From Ascaris suum (Eukaryota; Nematoda; Chromadorea; Rhabditida; Ascarididae): DNA of 64,000 nt. Below are positions 32,288 through 64,000 of the stretch, piece by piece (within the stretch, counting starts at the first letter, position 1; each line of letters begins with the position of its first letter). The position numbers and the translations under genes were made by a program. The notes under the pieces were generated by a model. It was not told where the DNA came from, did not search any database, and saw only the letters and a list, made by a program, of their open reading frames with translations. The DNA lies in NCBI GenBank assembly GCA_013433145.1, contig CM024168.1, forward strand, positions 8,688,184 through 8,752,183. Direction: 5' to 3'.

Positions 32288-35200
32288 CCATCGCAGTCCA
32301 TCAATTTTAGATGATTCAAAGGCACAGGAAGGGGGAGAGGATAATTCTGGAGACAATTATCCTCCAAATTTCTTTAGTCGTCCTCTGTAACTCCAGAAGG
32401 ATAAATTTCACTGCTGTAAATTCTGTAATCTGCTGAAGTGAACTCACTTAACAACTGTTTCGACCCATTTTGAAACGAAAATGTGCAATCTTTTAAAGCC
32501 ATGACCCCCGCTCTCTTCCCTCTCCCTTCTCGCCGCTAAATTCTTCTGGCTGTTTGATGAATTGGATATTTGGATTTGTTGCATGTCTGCATAATCGAGT
32601 TAGCTGTTTTACATCCTCTTCCCTCCCCCCCTCCCCCCCAACTGCCCTTCATATTTTTGCTGCATTTATGAAGTGAAGAAAAAAACTGCCTTGAACAAAA
32701 GACTTCAATCATTTGCATATGGCGCCTCGTTTTATCGTTCGTTCAAAGTCACAAATTATTCAACTTCTAACATTCGTTCTTGCATTTTCTTCATTTTCTT
32801 TGTTTTCTCTTAGAAATAGGATCGGATCACATTAAATACCTTCTGTTTTCTAACGAAATAGCTGCTGCAAAATGATTCCTAGCGGTCTGCTTTTAATTAT
32901 TCTGCATTTGATGTTCAGAAAACTTCATCAGCTTTACGCAGCTACATCCAAAGCGATCACACATACACCTTTTAATGTTTCTTCTGAGCGCCTCTCTCTC
33001 TATCCATATATTCTTGGATCAGTCATTTAATGATTGATTAGCGCTGGCCTGTTTGGGTCGAACAAATGTTGTGGAGGAATTGTGCATGTCTCTGGGAACC
33101 AATCGGTCACAGTAAAATGCGTATGAATGTATAATATTTGACTTGAATACGTCAGATCAGAAATCCACTTCAGCTGAAGGCAGCTGTTTGTGATCTATTT
33201 CTGTGGCATGATCTAATGCTTATATGGAAGAAAATTTTAAGACCATTCATTTGAAATGGCTCAAATATGTCAATTGTAATAGTGCTTATGCAGCAACAAC
33301 TTTCACCTTGGGCCGAAAGTTAATGTGCAACACATAATATGCTCGCAGTAGTGCGCTACGCAGTTAAAAGCGTGTTGTTCAGGGAGCGTGATGCCCCCCT
33401 ATATGCGCAGGTTAAAGGTGGGGAGGGGATTGATGGGAGGTTTAAAAGTCAGGGAGAGGGGGATGGGCGACGGTACTGCAAGGCGAAGAATGTTGAATAG
33501 GAATGTAGTTAATTTATTCAAACGTCGTCACCTACCACTGATGCTGTTCCTCTCTTTTCGTTTTCCTTGTGCCTTTCTTCTTCCTGTGCCCGCGTCATTC
33601 TTCACTGGTTTCCTTCCACTTCTCTTATTTAACTCCTCCACAAATCCTCTGTCAGCGTTCATAGGATGTTGTGATCCTTTGCATGTTCAAAGCTCAGCCG
33701 TTAATGATGCCATTTTAACTGCGACTGTATGCGTATTATGTTCCGCATAAACTTCCGGTCTGTACTCATTGTTTTTGCAAAAACGATGAACGTGCGTATT
33801 TGCATCGCCCTCATATATGCTCATCATAACTCATGGTCCAGCAGAATCTTCGTTACACTTAATTTATTCACTCCTTCCCAAAGTACTGCAGCAGATGAAA
33901 TGTTTGCTTGTCGGCTGAGGATATTCAATTTTTCGATCCGTTCCCAATTTTCCTTCTTTCATCGAACTCATAAAGAAAGCCAAAAGTGTGCCACACATTT
34001 TTCAAAAACGAGTGTTCCAAGAGCAAAAAGCGAAATCACTCGTGCACAATAGTCGATAATTCGTGTTTGGGCAGCAGATTTTTCTCTCATTAAGCTCAAC
34101 TTCGATTAAAATAATTTCCTCTCCTTTTCGAACAGTTTAGTGACAGATAATTCAGCAATCTCATTTCATAGTTGAGATAATTTCCTATCATTTATTCAGT
34201 TATCTTCTGCATTATTTGGCAATGCTTGAGCATGACAGAACTCATACATGCCCATGGACATCTTTGCCTTGGATGTATTAATGCGCAAAAAGGCAAACGC
34301 ATGTGCTAATGGTTTATTTTTTGGGTGGGGAGAAAAAAACCACGGAAACCATTATTTGGATGGCATGCAGGAAGCGATGACTAACTGAAGTAACGCGATT
34401 AAAACCATTTGGTGGCAGCACAGTGCGTGGTTTTCGCATTGCTACCAACTAGGACAACCGGTTGCCGAAACATTCAAAAACATCACAACTCTTTATAATA
34501 AAGCATTTTCATACCTCCGATCGGTCGGATAATTTCCCGATCAAAATGCTTGTTTCTGTGTTATATCCGAAAATTTCATGACGCCTTCATGTGCTAAGAA
34601 CCGAAAAGGCCAGCTAAATTTAGTATAGATTACACTTACCAAATTTCATTGCTCTAGAATTTGTGGTCATCAAGTTGAATATGCTCGACGAACAGCCAGC
34701 GAAATAACTGTACGCACCTATAGATGCACAGGTATAAGCAAGGTTTAAACTCATTATGCTTTTTGCCTTTATCAGCATTTGAAAAACTAAAAACGAATAT
34801 GTTAAATATGAGCGGGAGTATTATTTCGAATCGATGAGGCGTTTGGGATTTGCTTGCTGGCTGTTCTCTAATCGACTGGCATCTTATTGAAATTTGCTCA
34901 CTAATGTCTAAATTTTTTTCACGTGTTCCGTAATATTTGTGGAAAATTGTTTACTCGACATCACGGCAAATTTTGGTTTTCATCCTTCTTTATCCTCCTG
35001 AATCTGCGTGGAAGTCTCATTGACGTACTACTTTTTCAACAAACGATTGAAAGTTTTCATATGCTGTTCATGTTACATCCTGCCAATTCGCTTCCATCTT
35101 AGCAATACTGTCTTCTTAACTGTAATTCACTCTCATCAGTCAAGCTTAGAAAAGTTATAGACGTTTCAAGGCGCAAAAAATGTCAATATATTTCATCTCA

Positions 35201-38200
35201 GTCCGTTTTTCAGTTTGCAGCGATCGGCGAATTTTTGTGTAGCGTTTATGCGGGCGACTGGAGCACTTAAAAATAGAGAGGTTATTCTGCCCGCTTTACA
35301 TTTTGTTGGCGAAAAGTGCAACTAGTTGTTCGGTGGGGAAAACGAGGAGGAGGGAAGGAATTGCAAAAGCGCTTATGCTTCGAACTGTTGTGGCACGAAT
35401 CTCCGCTTGCTCAGCATCGCCTGATTCAGTTAGCACCGCGTACACAGGTTCAATTTGAAGTATCGTTTAGAAAAGGAAACATTTCACGATAATGGGTTTC
35501 CCGCCGAGGGAATGCGCATTCACGTATTCATTCGCCACAGAAATTCGATGAAAGTGCCCGCCTAGACTCAACTTTGTTGGACGCACAAAGGTCTCGGTGC
35601 GAATGCGAATTTCTTTGGCGTCAATTTCCTGGACTTTCAGACTTTTTATGAAAACTTTACATTATTTACTTGTTGATGTACGGATGGACTTCCATTCTCG
35701 TGGATTTTGTTGCTTTCACTAGGCTACTGACGCACAACGCTCACTTAGGCTTGTTTTCCAGCAACGGTGATAGCCTTGGCTTATCGAAGTTCTCAATCTT
35801 TGAGGGAAAACGTACTTAATAACCTTTATTATTTGATAGAACAACACAACCCAGCTCTAAAATTCCAGTGGGCGCACTCAACACAACCGCCTTAGTTTTC
35901 CATTTTTCTATCGTCGTCAGGTGTAAGTTTAAGCTTTTATAGACTGGGAAAAAAAGTGGAAAATCCCGGCCGAATTTCTTCGAATATATCCGATCGACTA
36001 ATAAAGGTTGCCCGGTCGGTCAGCGGTGCTTCATAACCTCTCCATCTTTTTGTTCGTGTTAGCAGTTGTCATAAGCTCAAAATATTCGCCACAACAAGCT
36101 ATTCAAAGCATTTGCATAAAAGCGTCACTTCAGTGAACAATTTGCATGCTTTCCCCTCGAGACTTAGAGAAACACTGAAATTGCTTTGCTTAAGGAGCGC
36201 ACCGGATTCGATAATACGCGAACGCACTTTTTAGCATTGAAGAACATGAGGAAACGGTGTCGTGGAGGAACTAAACAGACCTTCTGCACAACCTTCCATG
36301 GTGACTATCAACTTTGAGATAAGTCGGAAGTATTTGAAGTGGAAAAAATGTCACCTGCATTTCGCAGAATGGTTTGCAACAGAAACGGACCTCTTTTGGA
36401 TGATTGATGCGAACGGTCGATTAACTAATATGTGAAAACGTTACATTGAATGTTCATTGTTTTTTGATAATTTGTGACGGTGTCTGGAATGATGACTGGA
36501 ACGGGCACGTCTTGGCAGCTCCTTCGGCTGCTTCTCGCTCGTTTTCCCCCATATATATGAGATTTTCACCTGTTTCGATCCTCATTCTTATTCACTTTTA
36601 ACCTACACTTGCTTCGCTCCATACTGTCACAGCCATGTAATCTGGGCTACTCGAGGCTTTTTGAAACTTAGCGAGATTGTAGCAACGGCCATAACATTCT
36701 CTGATGATATGATGATACGATGTACCATCAGCCTATCAGGTCACTGCGGATAGGTGGCTCGGTTTGACGGTCATTGCCTCAGGGAGAAGTATTGCTTTTT
36801 AATTTTATAGAAAAGCGAAGAAGTCTTAATAACAGAGGACAATAATTGCTCTCTGCATTTTACCAGTTAGAAAAAAAATTAAGTGAAAGTTTTCAGAAGG
36901 ATCGCTGAATGTTAGAAACTTCTTCTTTCAACGAAGCTCGGAGAGGATGAAAGGCCGCGACGTCAGCTATACTTCTAATCATATCACTAGACGGCTGACA
37001 TTACTTCCTACGCAGATGGTTATGAAGTAGTCTTAATTACAGATATTGCGTTTGTGGTCGCTTTGCAAAAATTAGCTTTCAGCAGATCGGCGTTCGATTT
37101 TTTCGTAGTTTTGCAGAACGAGATTCACCAGGAGATTGGACTAAATGTGGTTGTTGGAAGCTGGAGGTGTGAGCAGAGCACCATTTGTGCGTCTGTCAAT
37201 AAGTGTGAATGTCGTACAGATTTTTGGATGGGCGCTTAATTGTGGCGATGTCTTCAAATGTTCAGCTGTCAGTTTCCATTTACGCACGATCACTTTCATT
37301 AGAAGCTTCTTCAACAATAAACAAAGAACGACTGTAGAATTGCACGAGCTAACTAATGAAGAAAGGAACAGTTAGAAAATTTGATCGCCAAAAAGCGACG
37401 TTTGGGTGAAGAGGTGAGCACTGATAGCTTTAGCTTCAAAGTGGTTCGATTAAACTTAGGCTGCAATGAGTTCGCCACAACGTAAGGTTGACAAGTTTCC
37501 AGCCAAGTTGCAAGTGGTTATCCGCCAAAGAATCTCTACTAAAAGTGATTCATGAAATGCTTTGAGTGGGGAGCCGTTTGTGCAAGAGCATTTGAACAGG
37601 CAACGTTACACAACTCGCATTATTGCCACATTATTCCTATACATCAGTGATATATCCTCAATGTGATCTCTGTACTCGCCTAGCCGTTTTCACTCAACGA
37701 AAACGTTTTCCATGGCACACTTCACGAATCGAGTGTTGTTACTTAACGATTAGTTTTGTAGTATAGAAGACTCGTTCTCTCGCTTCTAGCATTCGCTCTC
37801 GCTTACAGCTCTTCTTTTTTTGTGCTTTGCTGGCGAGTGTATACACACACTTTGCAACTGCTTCAAAAGCCATCCAGAAGATTTACTAGGTGGACTGTAT
37901 CGCTGTGCATCCAACCTCTATCGTATCATTGTTGGAATTCAGTTGTTTTTGCATGTTCTCTGCATTATAAATTGGCTTATGTGAGGATCTGAAAAAGGTG
38001 TTATATAATATGAAGGATATTTTAAAAGTCGCAGTTGAAGTTAATTTAATTTGCGGATTCCTTAGTGAGCTGTTTTTTAAATTCTGCGATCGTTAGGTAG
38101 TATGTTTTGCAATCTGTTGTCTCATTTGAGGTCGTCATCTAAGTCACTTACTTTTTCGCTGCATATAAGTGTGTAGAATGCCAAAATGGGAAGTTGAAGT

Positions 38201-39976
38201 TTGCTGATTTCGAGTACATCAAGTGCTTACTATTGTAGTGACCAAACTTCAATGCTGATGGTCATATTTCTGAAGTGGGGGCGATACCTTGATGGAGGGA
38301 ATAATTGCATAGAATGTTACTTGATAAGCAATAGTTCTTTTTGGTTACTGCGATTATGCAGTAGCACTTCCATTCACGCCTTGAACAAGCCACTTCAACA
38401 AAGGTGATTTATTCTGTGCGACTTTAAGCAGCGGCAGCGAGCGAGATTTTTTATATACTAAGTGACATATTGCTTACGTCCTCTGAAGTAGGAAGTGAGG
38501 AGAGGACGAGCCGAAATTTTATGCCTATAAAGGTGAGGTGCTTTGAATTTGGTGTTATCGGTACTGCTCTGCATCCCAAATATCTCCTCATGTATCCTTT
38601 TCTTGGACATATCCGTTTTCTGCACGAATTGTGCAGGAAATGGTCCATCCAAACCGTAGCACAAGCTACGTGCAAATCCTTTCACATTGCAGCCATGTCT
38701 GTGCTGAGTGGCTTGTTGTGCAAGCATTCCCGTAGTCGCAAGTGTCCTATAACGGACGCCAGCCTAAGTGGTGGCGATAAGACGTCCTTTTCGTTGTGCT
38801 CTTTTGCAACTTACCGCGATCTCAAAAAATGTTTTGAACTCGCGCAAAAGTGCGCTAGGCTAACGTTCTCCACTCCCAACAACTTGGGTTACCGGAATCG
38901 ATGCAAGCGCGTCGCGGTGCTAATCCACCCGGCCGCATCATCTCGGTGCTAGATATTGCACCATGCAATGAATTTACAGTTTCCATGCACATCGCTGTAG
39001 GGCACGTGCTCTTATAACGTCAGCTGCCGATGTTTGCGAATATGTGGTTCTGTAACGATGAAATTTGAAGCAGGTACTATTTATTGTGGAGTGGTCAACC
39101 TAGTTATGTACGTAATTTTATTGCACGCTTCTTCAATCAGTGCTTACAAGTGCGTACTTATTTTATGAACACACATATTGTGTTCGTTTGATGGCCGTTT
39201 TGCTTCGGGTTTCTGCCCAGTATATGTTTGAGTCGTTGTTAAGAAGTGATGAGATGCAAAATTATGGCGATTTTCCTCGCAAAATAAATCGGCTTCGCGA
39301 TATTTAATTGCACTGTTTATTCTATATGTATTTTTATAATGAGTAATTATCTGGTTGCGTTTTTTTCATCGTGTAAAATATTCTCGTTTGAAGTTCAACA
39401 TCCTTGCAACTGACCACCCAACTTTACTGCTTTCGAACTCAAAACGCACATATATACATGCGTGTTGTCATTGCGAGTATTGCCAGTATTGCGTTCTTGC
39501 TGCGACCTCTTCATATCGCGTTTCCATTTGTTCTCTTCCATGTCTTCTGAAAACTTCTATTTGTTCTCGTGTCTCAGTGGGCTTTTCTTTTCACTGGGTT
39601 TGGTTCATTTGAAAGTAATTAATTGCTGATGAGTGATTGCGATAAAGCATTTTCGAGGATAGTGGAAGACGTGCTGAAATGGAAAGGACGCATAACAGGG
39701 AGCAGCGTGTGCTTTTCCTACTCGCTGCACCTTCTAGAGCACTCGCTCATTTTTACCTATGTATCGCATAATCACTCGTGTCATAGCATACCAGTGTAAC
39801 CCAGTCCGGACTATTCATTCCTGACAGGCAACAATGTGGTGACAGGAACATCGCCTTTCGCGAATATCTCCGTGTGATAATTTGCACTCCCAGCGAAACA
39901 TTGATGCATTTCAGATTCTCGATTGACGTGGTCATTGTTTGTTAATCAGCGCCATGAACACTTCTAATTGAGCGCG
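32288..39976. other. Upstream of WDR47, no gene recognised
   Basis: The longest open frame is 38470-38952 (160 codons, plus), with an open minus frame over part of it; neither resembles a known family. Splice-consistent exons with homology were not found. Confidence 0.5.
39954..39971 (+). promoter_or_regulatory. Short upstream ORF before WDR47 start
   Basis: ATG AAC ACT TCT AAT TGA (MNTSN, stop) ends five bases before the WDR47 ATG at 39977 and overlaps no coding frame. It lies just after an acceptor-like TTTGTTAATCAG, so it would be in the 5' leader if trans- or cis-splicing occurs there (inference). It could lower translation or act through reinitiation. Confidence 0.4.
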
Positions 39977-62151
<22,175 letters not shown>

Positions 62152-64000
62152 TGGCGTTTGCACTTGCGTTTTCTCCTTCGGTGTTTTATAACGCTTTTAA
62201 AATATTCTACTGCTTCAGTAGATCGTTAGCACAGATTAGAGTCAGCACATTAGCAGTTGAACGTTATGGATAAGATGGCCATTTATGTTTTAAACAGCTC
62301 CTCTTTCTCTACATTCCAGCTATCCTCGATTTGAATCCCACATAGGACAAAGTTCTTTCTCTTCCAGATTACCGGATGTTTAGAATTTGCATAGCCTAAT
62401 TTGGTGAAAAATCGAATTTTCATTTTGCTTCGGGAAGAGAACTGAAATAACAGTATATTCCATTCTTTAAATGATACATTGCTCGCTTGACAGCGCTTGA
62501 ATTCATAGGAGTAAGTCAGTTGCAATGAATCAGCATTATCTTCCTTGCATGCTACGAACTTCTGATGTAGCAGCCATGAAAACACAAACGGTATATGCGC
62601 ACAAACCAGTACACCTAGGTTTTAGGCAATCTTCATAATAAGCACGTGTAACGTCTCAGCGGATCGTTTCCATTTAGAAAATAATTTAAGCATGTGTCCT
62701 GCATGCGGTTTCCTGAATCCCTTCCTTTCCGTCCATTGCTGCTGAAGAGTTTTCATTTGAGGATCACTCGTTTCTGAGAACTTCGCAACTCGTGAAGAAA
62801 CTTTTCAAATTGTCATGATTGCTGTTCGCACCATCCTTTCCCGTTTTCATAGATGGTCTCGGTGTTTTATAATTAATGTGGTTATCGTCAGAGGAATTCG
62901 GTTTGTGAGCTTTCTTGTCTTTGTCGTGTCATAAACATTGTTATGAGAATGTAGCAGACTAATGTCTAATATGTTGTTTCTTCTATCGGTTTCTGTGAAA
63001 AGTGAACTCATTTTGGTCTTTTTCATTTCCGTATTTCCCTTTGATCAAAATTTAGCCAAAAGCATTAGTTAATGCAGTAGAAGATATCGGCTGTGTAGGC
63101 TGTACGCCATATCCGTAATGGAGGATGACTGACATGCATGGATCTTTATCGACATTCCATGCTAGCACACTTCGAACACATCGTAACCTGGTGAGGTTAA
63201 ATCATCTATTGATGCTTTAAAAGTTCTTTCACTTCAGTTTGTTCAACTGGAAGGTGCTAAAGAAAAAGAGCAATTCTTCTTCGCCAGTTGCAAGTACTTT
63301 TCACTTCTTTAGCCTGTAGCACTCAACGATCGTACATTTATGATGGAATTCATACTCGGTTTATTTTATTTTGGTTAAATTACTTTTCTTGAAAGTTTTA
63401 TTGAAATGCAGCAGACGAATAGCTTATCAGAGAGAAATTGCATTTGATAGCTCAATTGGTTGCTATAAAGTTACGAGCAGCTGCAGTCCATAAGCTCTTC
63501 AGCGACTAACATACAGGTTTTGTGATGAGGCCAACTTTGCTGTGGCTGAGTGATTCACAGTTTACCGCAAGTTCTCATCAAGAGAAGTTTTGTTAACAGC
63601 TCCTTTCTAAAACTGCAACGCTTCACTTGGCATGTTGACCGGGCTTTTTTCTCAGAAAGGTAGGCCATGATTGTTGGAACCTCTGGTTGTACTCAGCCCA
63701 CTGGTTCTAATTTCTCTCTCTGAAGAAAACCCGTCCCATTCACACAAGGCCCAAAATTAAGCATGAGCATAACACAGCTGAGCGTTGGAGGGAGGTATGC
63801 CGAAATTCCGCGTACCCGGAATTTGCTCTCTGCAATTTTGTAATAAATGTGCCGAACCACATCAAAATATTTGCTTAATTAAATGATGTTGAAAGTGTGT
63901 TTGGCAGCAGTCTTTTTGCGGTTTTAGGCGTTATCACTTTACTGTCTTCCTTTTTGAACTTGTTGTATTTATTTGTCATTATTGTACTACTGTCTTTGAA
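62152..64000. other. Downstream of WDR47, no further gene recognised
   Basis: Presumably contains the WDR47 3' UTR. The only clear AATAAA in plus sense is at 63842-63847, 1.7 kb after the stop. An imperfect palindrome (AAATTCCG..CGGAATTT) sits at 63803-63824. Confidence 0.45.

Noticed and set aside
33388..33750. 120-codon plus-strand ORF
   Set aside because: Low-complexity start and hydrophobic composition from pyrimidine-rich DNA; no splice context or similarity.

Overview
The window looks like nuclear DNA from a clade V (strongylid or hookworm-like) nematode. Coding exons are small and bounded by GT..AG introns with the short TTTTCAG/TTTNCAG-type acceptors typical of nematodes. The DNA is AT-rich, with long (TA)n tracts, and there is a 21/22 match to the nematode spliced leader SL1. 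The species assignment is inference; no database search was possible.

Left part (1-10986, minus strand): the 5' part of a NAT10 (RNA cytidine acetyltransferase / Kre33) gene. Nine consecutive exons were rebuilt by splice phase, giving about 451 codons from the initiator methionine to just past the Walker B motif. The rest lies beyond position 1.

Middle (10987-39976): about 29 kb without a firmly identified gene. From about 12.5 to 19.5 kb it is an island of repeat remains: a decayed RTE-type reverse transcriptase, an LTR-like block, two inverted copies of an unrecognised coding repeat, tRNA-derived SINE-like units (two in tandem, one partial), a 235-bp tandem duplication, and a second LTR-like block that ends in an AATAAA followed directly by the SL1-like 22-mer. 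From 19.5 to 39.9 kb I see two (TA)n tracts and two weak candidate first exons.

Right part (39977-62151, plus strand): a complete WDR47 (nemitin) homologue of 18 coding exons and about 979 residues, with a LisH/CTLH N-terminus, a low-complexity linker and C-terminal WD40 repeats. It has one GC-AG intron. Its largest intron (46145-53817) holds, on the opposite strand, at least two exons of a cysteine-rich protein gene that I do not recognise.

The two conserved genes are unrelated in function (RNA acetylation and ribosome biogenesis; microtubule/neuronal scaffold). Their 5' ends face each other across the repeat-rich gap. The last 1.8 kb (62152-64000) holds no gene I can support.
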